Assembly: GCA_029891385.1 (NCBI GenBank)
Contig: CM057228.1
Coordinates: 86,931,304 to 86,995,303, forward strand
DNA: 64,000 bases
Origin: Erythroxylum novogranatense
Lineage: Eukaryota > Streptophyta > Magnoliopsida > Malpighiales > Erythroxylaceae
Direction: 5' to 3'
Below the pieces are notes generated by a model. The model was not told the DNA's origin and did no database searches. It was given only the letters and a program-made list of their open reading frames with translations. Shown here piece by piece: positions 45,058 through 58,569 of the stretch (its first letter is position 1; each line of letters opens with the position of its first letter). Made by a program: the position numbers and the translations under genes.

Positions 45058-48000
45058 TGTTGGGACACGATCCGGGAACCGGATCCCAACCGAAAAGCAG
45101 AAACAGATACGAATAACGAGGCGAATTCAACTGATTCGAAGTGAAACAAAACGAAGTGGCAGATAGCTAAACGAAGCGAAGCGGAATCGATACTTAACAA
45201 AACGGATAACAAAGCGAATAGAACGAAATCGAATCATAAGGCGGGGATAAACACAATAATCAATCAAACGAAAGCGGAAACAAACACTTATGCAAAGCGG
45301 ATCCGACATCCGAGAACAATACTCAAAGAAAACGATCGAATAGATGAACATAATCTCGTTGGATAACCCTAAGACTAAACCTATACAATTCTGTATAAAT
45401 TTTTTTTCTTTCTCTTATTCATTCCCTTTCTCTTTACTCAATCACATTCAAACCATACAATTTCCTTTTTGGAAATTTATCCTCATATAACACTCAATTC
45501 ATATAATTTGTCTTAATCACGCAAATCTCATCTTTACCAAACTAACTTCTTAATCATTTTCTTAGACATTCATTTTTAAACCCTTTTTACCCATTTTACC
45601 GAAATTTCGGCAACATAACGACTGTATTTTGACAGCCCAAAAATTCTGCAATGATAAAAACACACTTCTAAAATCACAAAATCACATCCGACCTTAACAA
45701 CCATCATCGGACCTCCTGTCCGGAAACCCAGCAGAAACAAACGCAATTCTATACCTAACACTTCAAAAGTCTCAATCCGAACACAATACAATCATATACA
45801 TTTACTGGCCACGAGCAAATCCATTCACATACATTTCAATTCATATATAACTCCATAATTTACTTACACATATCATAAATTCAATTCATACTCATTTTCA
45901 GCATAACTGTATACATTCTTTACATTCGGACTAAATACACTTTACTGGCTTTCTAACCATCCATAAAATCCAATACGAACATCAAACTTTACACATAAAT
46001 ACGAACAAGCACAAATTGGACTGAGGTCATGCTCGTCTTCCATCCGATCTCCTGCTTAAAAACCTGGAGATTGGGGATGAAAGGGGGGTGAGCTCGGAAG
46101 CTCGTGGATAATATATTTATAAATTGAAATATAAGCAAAAACAATTCTCAAAACATTTGTTATTTTGCAAATCTTTCAACAAAAACTTATTTCTTCAACT
46201 TTCTACATTTTCAAATTCTTTATTACTAATTTCCAAAAATTTATCGATTTCAAAGCTCAATTTCTCATTCAAATTCTCAAATCTTTCCAAATCATGCATA
46301 CATGAATGCAACACATTTTCAATGCATCACAAATATGAACAAAAGCAAAAAGCACATAACATTTCAAAATGGTTTGGTTTCGGTCCTAACGAGATGATCG
46401 CATGCCTCGCAAAGCGATCACATGCATTGTGAATATGACGATTACACTTTTCCGCATAGCGGTTCAATGTAGCCGTGAAGAGAGTCTGTAATCGGAACTC
46501 CATTGCTTCTTGCGGGCAGCGGAGAGAAGGCTTTAACAAGTAGAGACAGTATACTGACTCACAAAAGGACCTGACCAAACCCACATATACATAAGCAAAA
46601 CGAATTTCAGATTGCTCAAGGCACTTTTCAAAATCTTAATTTTCTTTAAATTTTTATATGATATCATCATAATGTGTCATAAATGACACAAACATATATC
46701 CACATGAATTCATATAACAAATCGAATGCAATTCACTTAAATCACATATTCATCAAATTCATCACAATATATGCACTAATTCTTTAAATCATTTAAATCA
46801 TAAATCAAATAATTTGAAAACCATGAATTTCATAATTCTTGCACTTTTAAAACTCATTTTAACCCTTCAAATCATAATTTCAAACATTTACATCCTTTTT
46901 CAAACATTTTATCAACAATAATTTATCAAAATCAAATTTTGTTTTCTTTAATTTTCAAAATTCACATATAGCTTATAAATCAAAATATAAATATACTACC
47001 CACCTCATATCCATGCTAACAACTTGCTTTGTGCCTCAATTGCTTCAAAGCCTCCTTCTTTCTTCCAATTTAACATTCCCTAAAGCAATTTCATCAAAAT
47101 TCAATCTCATAAATAACTTAATCCTTCAATTTGATGCATAAGTCATCAATTCATACTAATTCCAAGATATGTACATCATTAATTTCTAAAATCCTCAAAT
47201 TCCAAATTGAACCTAAACCAATTCAATCAAATTCAATATCATAATTAACTTAATTTATCAAATTGAGCTTAGAAAGCATCAATTCCTCACATATTCAAGC
47301 TATTTCAATCTCCAATTTTAAAAATCCCCAATTTTCAAAATTGGCCTAAACCAATTTACACAAATTCAATACCATAAATCACAATTTCTTTAAAATTGAT
47401 TTCATATTTTACCAATTCCTACTATTATTGAGGATTCTACACCATTAATTTACAAAATCCCCAAATTTCTAATTTGGCCTAAACCTCCAATTTATAATTT
47501 TTCAAATTAAACTTCACCTAAAGCATAAACATCAAAATTAACTTAGGATATCTCAAATTCATCACTAATTCAAGCAATCTAAAGCAACAATTTCAAAAAC
47601 CCCCAATTTTGAACTTTGACATAAACCTCAATTTTATTCCATCCAAAATTAAACACAACCTAAGGCATAAACATCAAAATTAATTTCATAAATCACATAC
47701 CCATATCATTTTCCATGATTCTAAACCAAAAGTTCAAGAAAAACTCAAAGTTCAAAGGATTGCTCTTACCTTCTCTCTCTAAATTTCGTATTTTCTTGCC
47801 TAAGATGAAGCTTCCATCATCTTCCTCATGTTTCCCTCTTGAAAACAAACGAAAACCCTTGAGAATCATGGAGAAAAATCAAAAATTTCACCTTCCTTCT
47901 TCTCCTCCATAACCGTCCATGCTTCTCCTTCTTCTTCTTCATTTCTTCTTCTCCCTTCTTCTTTTCTTTTGTTTCCAGAATAATCATGATTCTCCAGCCA

Positions 48001-49660
48001 ATCTTTGTGGCTTTATTTTGTTTAAAACGACAGCCATAGGTGAGTTTCATTTAATGAGTGGCCAATTACCCAATTGCCCCTCCATTTAAGCAATCTTCCA
48101 CCATTGCCCCTGCACAGGATTTTAAAAAACTGACTACTTGCGTCCTGTTTTCAAGCATCTAAACAAAATACTTTGGACAAACTTTCTTCTTGAAAATTGT
48201 TTCTCTAGATCATACGAATCCAACGCCACCAACCGCGCTCAATTCGGATCAGAAACGAAGAAGTTATAGCTGAAATACTATCGGACCTTCACAAAATCCG
48301 AGACTGAACATTAACATAACTTCAGTCCAGAAATTAACAATCTTAGGGATGAAATTAAATTTCGATCCCTTCACATGATTTGTAGCCCCATATCTGAATT
48401 TTATTCCCTCAAGAATTAACTCAATCGGAGTTGTAAAGCTCCCGAAATTCGTAAAATACCGAACCATGTTCAGAAAATTATCCAACTTATAACCTATAAC
48501 CAAATCTCTTACTTTGGTTCAATCAATCTCTTTCCATTTAATCTCCTAAAAATCATAATTCTTCATGAAAATGAAATTAATCGTCTTAGGAATCCAACGC
48601 TTCGGGAATCAAATCAATCGGATGTCGGACGAAGGAATTATAAGCAAAAGATTACAAAAGGGACCGGATTAAAAACAAAGTAACTGAACTTCAGAACCGA
48701 ACTTTTTCACAATCATATCTTTCGATCCCGAACTCGGAATTTGACAAATTTAGTGTCAATAAAAAGAAAAAAGGAAGCTATACAACTTCCCTGAAGTACT
48801 CAAAATCAAATTAGGTCTCAAAAGAGGTCAAAAACTCAATCAAAGATTCTGTCCAAAACAGCTTTTCCTAAACGACTTCCAATTTGTAATCACTCATAAC
48901 TCCTAGCCCCGATATCGAAAAATTGCAAACTTTATATCAATGGAAAGATAAAAACATCATCTAAAACTTTCATGAAGACTACTTACTCCAATTCAGACTA
49001 AATCCATACGACGAGTGGCCTCGAAGCATAGAATACACAAATCTATACTTAATAGCATTTTCAAAACAAAACAAATCTTCGGAAAATCATATCTCTCAAT
49101 CCCGACATCGAAAAATAGCAAACTTTATGTCCACAAAAAGCTCTCGACAGAGGCTACAATTTTTATGTTGATCATTTTCTCGAATTTTGCCTAAATCAAA
49201 AAGTCAACTTTTTCTTCAAAAAGTCAAACTCCAAGCGAACTTTGACTGATCATAACTCTCACTTCCGATATCGAAAAATATCAAACTTTATGGTTACAGA
49301 AAGCTCTTGACACAAACTACAAGTTTCCAGAAGACATTTTTCTCAAATTTTGCCTCAAACAAAAAGTCAACTCTCAAGCCATACTTTCTATCTCCAAAAG
49401 TCAACTGTCTTAATTTTTTTCAAATTTTCTCACTTTTCTCTTTATTTGTTGATTTTCTACTAACTTTTCAATCAATTCATTCGCTTAAACTTTTATAACC
49501 CATATAAATCTCCACAATTATCAAATACATTGAAAACTCATAATTCTTTTCTCAAAACTTCCTTAAAGCATAATTTCATCTATAACATAATACTTAAACA
49601 AAACACTCATTCAATTTCATTTACTATTTCTAAATTCCAATTAAAGATCGGGGTCCAACA
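45058..49660 (-). repeat. 3' LTR of the nested Gypsy derivative
   Basis: 4,603 bp. High identity to 50330-55001; it lacks a ~70-bp stretch near 45145 present in the other copy. Minus-strand ends TGTTGGACCCC... and ...GTCCCAACA. Confidence 0.92.
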
Positions 49661-50329
49661 TTTCTCCTCCTCTTAAAAGAATTTCATCCTCGAAATTCAT
49701 ACATAGTCATCAAGTAACATATCCTCCTAATAATAGTCACATTACTTTCTTATCAATTTCTTATCACACATATTCTTAACTTAATCACTATTTTTCACTT
49801 CTCATTTATATCAAAACACTATTTCCTCAAATAAAATATTTCTTAACACATTTTCACAAGTCAATGGTCCCATTTCTTAAAGAACCCAATATGGGCCAAT
49901 AATCATCCAAAATCAACCTATTGATCTTTCACACATATATTTTTATCCTTTATCTCATCTCTCAATCATTCCTCATTTCATCTCACTACATAAATATGAA
50001 AAAGCAAGTCATCAAGATTCATCATGAAATTTTTAATCACGATTTCATAATCACAAACCTAAAATTCATCAAAGTTCTTAACCCTCATCAATCACTTAGT
50101 GAGGTCTTCACATACTTCATAAAAATCCATCTCCATGCTCATCTTTCACTCACAAATGAATATACAAAATCAAATCATCCTAATTCCTCATGAACTTCAA
50201 ATCGCAATTTCATGAATACACACCTAAAATCAATCAAAGTTCTTAACCTCACTCAGACAATCACTAAATTCATTCTTCATAACCAGATTGCCTAAGTATG
50301 ATCATAATACTGGGCTCTGATACCATAAA
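49661..50329 (-). other. Internal region of the nested Gypsy derivative
   Basis: Only 669 bp. Minus-strand polypurine tract (AAGAGGAGGAGAAA) at 49661-49674. Initiator-Met primer site (TGGTATCAGAGCCCAG) at 50310-50325. Between them there is AT-rich sequence without domain. The open frame at 49921-50193 (plus) has no recognisable product. Confidence 0.85.
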
Positions 50330-53300
50330 TATTGGGACCCGATCCGAGAACTGGATCCCAACCGAAAAGCAAAAACGGATACGAATAATGAGACGAATTC
50401 AACTGATTCGAAGCGAAACAAAACAAAGAACGAAGAAAACGAAAGCGAATGAAAACGGACATTTCGCATCGAAATTTCGAATCGTCAACAGTACCGAAGC
50501 AACACGAAGCGAAGCGGAATCGATACTTAACAAAACGGATAACAAAGCGAATAGAACGAAATCGAATCATAAGGCGGGGATAAACGCATTAATCAATCAA
50601 ACGAAAGCGGAAACAAACACTTATGCAAAGCGGATCCGACATCCGAGAACAATACTCAAAGAAAACGATCAAATAGATGAACATAATCGCGTTGGATAAC
50701 CCTAAGACTAAACCTATACAATTCTGTATAAATTTTTTTTTCTTTCTCTTATTCATTCCCTTTCTCTTTACTCAATCACATTCAAACCATACAATTTTCT
50801 TTTTGTAAATTTATCCTCATATAACACTCAATTCATATAATTTGTCTTAATCACGCAAATCTCATCTTTACCAAACTAACTTCTTAATCATTTTCTTAGA
50901 CATTCATTTTTTAAACCCTTTTTACCCATTTTACCGAAATTTTGGCAGCATAACGACTGTATTTTGACAGCCCAAAAATTCTGCAATGATAAAAACACAC
51001 TTCTAAAATCACAAAATCACATCCGACCTTAACAACCATCATCGGACCTCCGTCCGAAACCCAAGCAGAAACAAACGCAATTCTATACCTAACACTTCAA
51101 AAGTCTCAATCCAACACAATACAATCATATACATTTATCGCCACGAGCAAATCCATTCACATACATTTCAATTCATATATAACTCCATAATTTACTTACA
51201 TATCATAAATTCAATTCATACTCATTTTCAAAGATAATCAGATACATTCTTTACATTCGGACTAAATACACTTTACTGGCTTTCTAACCATCCATAAAAT
51301 CCAATACTGAACATCAAACTTTACACATAAATACGAACAAGCACAAATTGGACTGAGGTCATGCTCGTCTTCCATCCGATCTCCTGCTTAAAAACCTGGA
51401 GATTGGGGATGAAAGGGGTGAGCTCTAAGCTCGTGGATAATATATTTATAAATTGAAACATAAGCAAAACATTTCTCAAAACATTTGTTGTTTTGCAAAT
51501 CTTTCAACAAAAACTTATTTCTTCAACTTTCCACATTTTCAAATTCTTTATTACTAATTTCCAAAAATTTCTCGATTTCAAAGCTCAATTTCTCATTCAA
51601 ATTCTCAAATCTTTCCAAATCATGCATACATGAATGCAACACATTTTCAATGCATCACAAATATCAACAAAAGCAAAAAGCACATAACATTTCAAAATGG
51701 TTTGGTTTCGATCCTAACAGGACGTACTGCACAATCTTGCAAAGCGATCCTGTGCAACCGTGAACAAGACGTACTACACTTTCCCGCATAGCGGTTAAGT
51801 GTAGCCGTGAAGGGAGTCCGTAATCGGAACTCCATTGCCTCTTGCGGGCAGCCGATAGAAGGCTTTAACAAGTATAGACAGTGCACTGACTCACAAAAGG
51901 ACCTGACCAAACCTACATAGCATATAAGCAAAACGGAATTTCAGATTGCCCGAAGGCACTTTTCAAAATCTTAATTTTCTTTAAATTTTTCATATCATAT
52001 CATCATAATGTGTCATAAATGACACAAACATATATCCACATGAATTCATATAACAAATCGAATGCAATTCACTTAAATCACATATTCATCAAATTCATCA
52101 CAATATATGCACTAATTCTTTAAATCATTTAAATCATAAATCAAATAATTTGAAAACCATGAATTTTATAATTCTTGCACTTTCTAAAACTCATTTTAAC
52201 CCTTCGAAATCATAATTTCAAACATTTACATTCTTTTTCAAACATTTTTATCAACAATAATTTATCAAAATCAAATTTTGTTTTCTTTAATCTTCAAAAT
52301 TCACATATAGCTTATAAATCAAAATATAAATATACTACCCACCTCATATCCATGCTAACAACTTGCTTTGTGCCTCAATTGCTCCAAAGCCTCCTTCTTT
52401 CTTCCAATTTAACATTCCCTAAAACAATTTCAACAAAATTCAATCTTATAAATAACTTAATCCTTCAATTTGATGCATAAGTCATCAATTCATACTAATT
52501 CCAAGATATGTACATCATTAATTTCTAAAATCCTCAAATTCCAAATTGAACCTAAACCAATTCAATCAAATTCAATATCATAATTAACTTAATTTCTCAA
52601 ATTGAGCTTAGAAAACATCAATTCCTCACATATTCAAGCTATTTCAATCTCCAATTTTGAAAATCCCCAATTTTCAAAATTGGCCTAAACCAATTTACAC
52701 AAATTCAATACCATAAATCACAATTTCTTCAAAATTGATTTCATATTTCACCAATTCCAACTATTATTGAGAATTCTACACCATTAATTCACAAAATTCC
52801 CAAATTTTTAATTTGGCCTAAACCCCCAATTTACAATTTTTCAAATTAAACTTCACCTAAAGCATAAACATCAAAATTAACTTAGGATATCTCAAATTCA
52901 TCACTAATTCAAGCAATCTAAAGCAACAATTTCAAAAACCCCCAATTTTGAATTTTGACATAAACCCCAATTTCATTCCATCCAAAATTAAACACAACCT
53001 AAGGCATAAACATCAAAATTGATTTCATAAATCACATACCCATATCATTTTCCATGATTCTAAACCAAAAGTTCAAGAAAAACTCAAAGTTCAAAGGATT
53101 GCTCTTACCTTCTCTCTTTAAATTTCGTATTTTCTTGCCCAAGATGAAGCTTCCATCATCTTCCTCATGTTTCCCTCTTGAAAACAAACGAAAACCCTTG
53201 AGAATCATGGAGAAAAATCGAAAATTTCACCTTCCTTCTTCTCCTCCATAACCGTCCATGCTTCTCCTTCTTCTTCTTCATTTCTTCCTCTCCCTTCTTC

Positions 53301-55001
53301 TTTTCTTTTGTTTCCAGAATAATCGTGATTCTCCAGCCAATCTTTGTGGCTTTATTTTGTTTAAAACGACAGCCATAGGTGAGTTTCATTTAATGAGTGG
53401 CCAATTACCCAATTGCCCCTCCATTTAAGCAATCTTCCACCATTGCCCCTGCACAGGATTTTGAAAAACTGACTATTTTCGTCCTATTTTCAAGCATCTA
53501 AACGAAATAATTTGGACAAAATTTTTTCTTAAAATTTTTTCCTCTAGATCATACGAATCCAACGCCACTAACCACGCTCAATTCGGATCAGAAACGAAGA
53601 AGTTATAGCTAAAATACTATCGGACCTTCACAAAATCCAAGACTGAACATTAACATAACTTCAGTCCAGAAATTAACAATCTTAGGGATGAAATTAAATT
53701 TCGATCCCTTCACATGATTTGTAGCCCCATATCTGAATTTTATTTTCCCTCAAGAATCAACTCAATCGAAGTTGTACAGCTCCTGAAATTCGCAAAATAC
53801 CGAACCATGTTCAGAAAATTATCCAACTTATAACCTATAACCAAATCTCTTACTTTGGTTCAATCAATCTCTTTCCATTTAATCACCTAAAAATCATAAA
53901 TTTTCATGAAAATGAAATTAATCATCTTAGGAATCCAACGCTTCGAGAATCAAATCAATCGGATGTCGGACGAAAGAATTATAAGCAAAAGATTACAAAA
54001 GTGATCGGATTGAAAACAAAGTAACTGAACTTCAAAACCGAACTTTTCCACAATCATATCTTTCGATCCCGAACTCAAAATTTGACAAATTTGGTGTCAA
54101 TAAAAATATAAAAGGAAGTTCTACAACTTCCCTGAAGTACTCAAAATCAAATTAGGTCTCAAAAGAGGTCAAAAACTCAATCAAAGATTCTGTCCAAAAT
54201 AGCTTTTCCTAAACGACTTCCAATTTGTAATCGCTCATAACTCCTAGCCCCGATATCGAAAAATTGCAAACTTTATATCAATGGAAAGATAAAAATATCA
54301 TCTAAAACTTTCATGAAGACTACTTACTCCAATTCAGATTAAATCCATACGACGAGTGGCCTCGAAGTATAGAACACACAAATCTATACTTAATAGCATT
54401 TTCAAAACAAAACATATCTTCGGAAAATCATATCTCTCAATCTCGACATCGAAAAATAGCAAACTTTATGTCCACAAAAAGCTCTCGACAGAGGCTACAA
54501 TTTTCATGTTGATCATTTTCTCAAATTTTGCCTAAATCAAAAAGTCAACTTTTTCTTCAAAAAGTCAAACTCCAAGCGAACTTTGACTGATCATAACTCT
54601 CACTTCCGATATCGAAAAATATCAAACTTTATGGCTACAGAAAGCTTTTGACATAAACTACAAGTTTCTAGAAGATAATTTTCTCAAATTTTACCTCAAA
54701 CAAAAAGTCAACTCTCAAGTCATACTTTCTATCTCCAAAAGTCAACTGTCTTAATTTTTTTCAAATTTTCTCACTTTTCTCTTTATTTCTTGATTTTCTA
54801 CTAACTTTTCAATCAATTCATTCGCTTAAACTTTCATAACCCATACAAATCTCCACAATTATCAAATACATTGAAAACTCATAATTCTTTTATCAAAATT
54901 TCCTTAAAGCATAATTTCATCGATAACATAATACTTAAACAAAACACTCATTCAATTTCATTTACTATTTCTAAATTCCAATTAAAGATCGGGGTCCAAC
55001 A
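50330..55001 (-). repeat. 5' LTR of the nested Gypsy derivative
   Basis: 4,672 bp, partner of 45058-49660. Its inner terminal dinucleotide has changed from CA to TA on the minus strand (…CCCAATA). Confidence 0.92.
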
Positions 55002-55006
55002 AATGG

Positions 55007-56059
55007 GATTCGCAAGTCACCGCTATTATGGAATCCAAGGATCTCAATCATTTGGATTTCAACGCCTTGGTGGGATCACTCATCAACTATGAGATCATTC
55101 TCAAATCAAGAGGAGGTAGAGGTAAGTCATAAAAGTCAATTGCTTTAAAAGCTAATGTTTCTTCTCTTGATGAAAGTGATGAAGAAATAGATGAAGAAGA
55201 GGAAGACGAAGAAATAACAATGTATGCCAGAAATTTAAGAAAGTTCAAAGGACTACTCAAAAATAGGAGGAAAGAATTAAATGGTGGTAGAAATGAAGAA
55301 AGAAAGAAGTTTGCCATGGAAAGAAGATCAAAGGGGTATGATGAAAAGAAAAGCAATGAAGAATGTTGGAAATGTGGAAAAAGGGGACATCATGCTAGAG
55401 AATGCAAAAGCTCATCTTCCACTTCAAATTTTCAGAAAAGTGACAAATATGACAAAGGGAAAAAGAAAGCTAGCCTAGTAGCCACTTGGAGTGATGATGA
55501 GGGAGCATACCAAAACAATGATGAAAATAACTTAGCTCTTATGGAAAATAGCTCCTCAATAAGTGATGATGAAGATGAGGTAACATTCATTGATCAAGAT
55601 CTTAAAGATTTTTTTAATGTCTTAGAAATTGATTTTGAAGAAGCTATTGAAATAAACAAGAAATTGAGAAAGAAAACAAGGGAATTGGTTGCTGAAAATA
55701 GTGCTTTACATGAGACTATTGATGATTTAGATAGTCCTAAGGAAGATCATTCTACATGTCTTGTTGAAAAGGAAAATCTTGTTTGTGAGCTTGATAGACT
55801 TAGAAAGGAATTTTATTATGTGGTTAGAAAATTTGCTAATGGAAATGAAAAGTTTGAAAACTTGTTATCTTTGCAAAAATATTCTATTTCTAAACATGGA
55901 TTAGGATATGGTCCTTTTAATAGAGATTGTTCCTTGATTTCAAAATTCACTAAGGATGGAAAAGTTGCTCAATGTGCTAGATGCTTGAAAGATGGTCATA
56001 TAGAACTTGTATGTAAAAGTACTAGGAGATGTGTTAAAGTTAAGAAAATTTGGATGTAA
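55007..56059 (+). pseudogene. gag: gag C-terminal part of E2
   Basis: Continuation of E2 Gag after the nested insertion. A stop at about 55130 (GTCATAA) precedes the open 279-codon frame 55220-56059. Layout: basic region, intact CCHC knuckle CWKCGKRGHHAREC, acidic linker, then an extension with a Glu/Lys-rich probable coiled coil (55620-55860) and a second knuckle-like CARCLKDGHIELVC near 55975-56020. The frame ends with TAA at 56057-56059. E1 lacks exactly 55580-56155. Confidence 0.85.
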
Positions 56060-56155
56060 AAGGCACAACACCTCTTAATGTTGTTTATATGGCTAACCAA
56101 AATGGACCCAAAATGGCTTGGGTACCCATAAGAAGAAAGGATGCTTCTATTGTAG
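55580..56155 (+). other. 576-bp GT...AG-bounded gag segment absent from E1
   Basis: Begins GTAACA and ends TTGTAG. Removing it gives GATGAG joined to GTACAAGCAAGG, exactly the E1 sequence at 3643-3660. The length is a multiple of three, and the frame before it equals the protease frame after it. It carries the coiled coil and second knuckle. Confidence 0.75.
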
Positions 56156-56862
56156 GTACAAGCAAGGGATGAAAAACCATCAAGCACTTGGTACATTGAT
56201 AGCGGATGCTCAAGGCACATGAGTGGAGACAAGAACCTATTTGCAAAAATTAAACCAAAGAATCAAGGTTATGTTACTTTTGGAGACAACAACAAAGGTA
56301 AAGTCATTGGTATTGGTAAAGTGGGTAAGGAACCTTTGCCTACCATTGACAATGTTTTGCTTGTTGATGGGTGAAACATAACTTGTTAAGTGTTTCTCAA
56401 CTATGTGATATAAATTTTAATGTAATTTTTGAATAATCACATTGCATGGTTAAGAAGGATGGTCATGTTGCTTTCATTGGTTTGAGACATGGTAATACAT
56501 ACATTGTCGATTTACTTGATGATAGTTCTTTTAATGAAAAGTGTTTGGTGACATTAGAAGAAAATGCATTTTTATGGCATAGAAAATTAGGACATGCTCC
56601 TTTGCCTTTAATTTCTAAACTTTCAAAAAATGACATTGTGAGAGGTTTGCCTAAAATAAAATTTGTTAAAGATCGCTTGTGTGAATCTTGTTTAAAAGGC
56701 AAACATGTTAGAGAATCTTTCAAACCAAAGAAAGAAATTTGCACATCTAGAATTCTTGAACTTGTTCATATGGATTTGATTGGACCATCTAGACATGCTA
56801 GTCTTAGTGGTAAATTATATGTCCTTGTTATTGTGGATGAATTTTCTAGATTTACACTTGGG
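56156..56862 (+). pseudogene. protease and integrase N-part of E2, truncated
   Basis: Protease WYIDSGCSRHMSGD near 56190 and the long [18 protein letters not shown] stretch. A deletion near 56370 (GATGGGTGAAAC) shifts the frame, and a TAA follows near 56432. The integrase zinc domain (HRKLGH, CESCLKGK) and first catalytic Asp (HMDLIGP) are present in the open frame 56446-56877. At about 56862 the sequence jumps to the leader upstream of the accessory gene, deleting ~2.45 kb found in E1 (about 4345-6800). Confidence 0.87.
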
Positions 56863-56888
56863 CTGAAATGTGACTGATGTGGGACAAT

Positions 56889-57110
56889 AAGTCGATCTAT
56901 GATATACGCAGCCTTTGGGAATGAAGAAATTTCAGGATAAGTCGACTTATAAAGATCGACAAGTCGACTTATTAAGGTCGATAAGTCAACTTATGGAGGT
57001 AAACAAGTCGACTTATATCTACACGGATTCTTTAAAACCTATTCTTCTTTTCATTCTCCGTAAACCCTCTCTCTCTAAACCTTAAGATTCATCTTCTCCA
57101 AGTCGACTTA
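56889..57110 (+). promoter_or_regulatory. AAGTCGACTT array upstream of E2 accessory gene
   Basis: Four exact GTCGAC cores at 56941, 56963, 57007 and 57102, with degenerate copies near 56889 (AAGTCGAT) and 56982 (AAGTCAAC). Flanks are of the E2 LTR type (TAAGTCGACTTA), not the E1 type. A C/T-rich leader follows to the ATG at 57275. Confidence 0.6.
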
Positions 57111-57274
57111 CAACTCTCAATCTCATCAAATCACATTACCTATCTTCAATCGACCATCTTTAGCACAAAACCCATTCTCTATCTCTTCAAATCAACCTTC
57201 TTTTTCGAAAACCCCTCTCTCATCTTTCTCAAACCCTAACTTTCATTCTTCTCAAACCTCTCTCTAAAAAACCC

Positions 57275-58569
57275 ATGGTTCCACGCAAATTTACAAGGAA
57301 AGGCAAAGAACTCGCTCCTCCACAAGGTCCCCGTGTTCACTTTGAACCACGAGTTCATGGGTCTTCTTCGAGGGGATATGCTTCCAGAGAGGATGATGTG
57401 GTTGAACCTAGGTTTGTCTCAAGGGAAGAACAAAATTTGTATTACAAGTTACTCCAAAACGAAGTATTAATTCCTTCAATGAGATTTGATTGGAGTGAAC
57501 TAGACAATAGTGAGTTTTCATATGTGTTTTCTGAAATTGTTAATCTTGGGCTGCGAGAATTTTTAGGTTATCAGGATGAGATTTATGAAGATGTGGTTAG
57601 GGAGTTTTATGCGAATCTCAATGTGATTGGTAGTAATGTTGATGATGGAGTTAATCTGAAATCCAAAATTAACGAAAAGGAAATTTTTGTGTGTGAAGCA
57701 AATATGTGTACTTTATTTCGGTTACCTAGAGGATGAGTCCGACCCAGAGCTTCATTTATAGATTTTGATATTTTGAGAAATGAGGATGGTGAAACCGATG
57801 AGGAAGCCGAAGAAAATTTCGCTATCTTGAAGAGAAAGAAATTTGAATCGCTTAGTAGACTCATTACGATCATAGCCCTCCATTTGAAGCAATGGACTTG
57901 CCTTTAAATTATCGTTTGCTACATTATGCAATTAACAGGGTTGTTTACCCGAAGAAGGCAAGTAATAATCAAATTACATCATTGGATAAAGAAATTCTTT
58001 GGCATATGGAAGAAGGGAGGAAGATTAATTATCCGAGTCTGATCATCCAAATGATGCGGAAAAGGGCTAGTCTGTTACGTGGTCAGCTTAAAGGGAAACC
58101 AGTCCGGCATAAAGGAATGTCATATGCAGCCTTGATTTCCTCTCTCTCTCAGTTACAAAGATGTTATTTGAGCAATTATGCTCATTATCTGTATCCTCAG
58201 AACTGGAGGTTTACCCCCTACAATTTGAGAAGCATGAAGTTGGTCAAAACCGTTAAAAAAGCCTGGGTTTACTCCTATCATGTCGAGAAGCTAGGACTAA
58301 CCTTGGAGGGTGAGCAAGTGCCTCCACGATAGCGTTCTAAGCGGGCAACTAATCGTCCGAGTAGCTGTCGGCCAAGTAATGTAAGAAGGAGTGAGGTCTC
58401 TCATGAGGAACTTGCTGACATTCGTGATCAATTGGATGATTTACATGATCGTGTTGATAATATACAGAGTGTGTTTCATGGGTTGGCGAAGAAAGTTGAT
58501 GCACAACACCGCATGCTCAATAATATTTTTAAGAAGTTAGGTTGTAGGCATGATGATTCTTCATCATGA
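57275..58569 (+). pseudogene. Accessory protein gene of E2, broken copy
   Basis: Homologue of the E1 accessory ORF (7358-8674), from MVPRKFTRKG to the shared end KKLGCRHDDSSS. Conserved blocks: VLIPSMRFDW, YEDVVREFY, LNYRLLHYAINRVVYPKKAS, SLIIQMMRKRAS, FTPYNLRSMKLVKTV. The basic patch and C-terminal heptad region are also kept (ADIRDQLDDLHD). Breaks: TGA at 57734-57736, a frameshift around 57820-57890 and TAG at 58330-58332. The open parts are 57275-57736 and 57892-58332. Domain order equals E1, so the gene was present in their common ancestor. Confidence 0.85.

Larger units (their letters stand above)
45058..55001 (-). mobile_element. Nested non-autonomous Ty3/Gypsy derivative (LARD-like)
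   Basis: 9,944 bp inserted in E2 gag with AATGG duplicated at 45053-45057 and 55002-55006. Two very long LTRs (4.6-4.7 kb) enclose only 669 bp. Orientation is minus, shown by primer site and polypurine tract. The tail next to the polypurine tract still encodes an NFEDEILLRGG-like phrase, the usual end of plant chromovirus (Tekay/Del-type) Pol, so it derives from such an element. No gag, RT or integrase remains. The open frames in the LTRs are the same in both copies simply because the LTRs are copies. Confidence 0.92.

Noticed and set aside
47826..48050. Lys/Glu-rich open frame repeated at 53165-53389 as a conserved gene
   Set aside because: The two copies lie at the same place in the two LTRs of one element; repetition is explained by LTR duplication, and the content is low complexity.
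49921..50193. 90-codon frame inside the nested Gypsy derivative as a coding gene
   Set aside because: Opposite strand to the element, AT-rich, no domain.
56862..56880. The pol deletion in E2 as a splice product
   Set aside because: The junction is not at GT/AG; short shared bases at the edges fit a deletion better.
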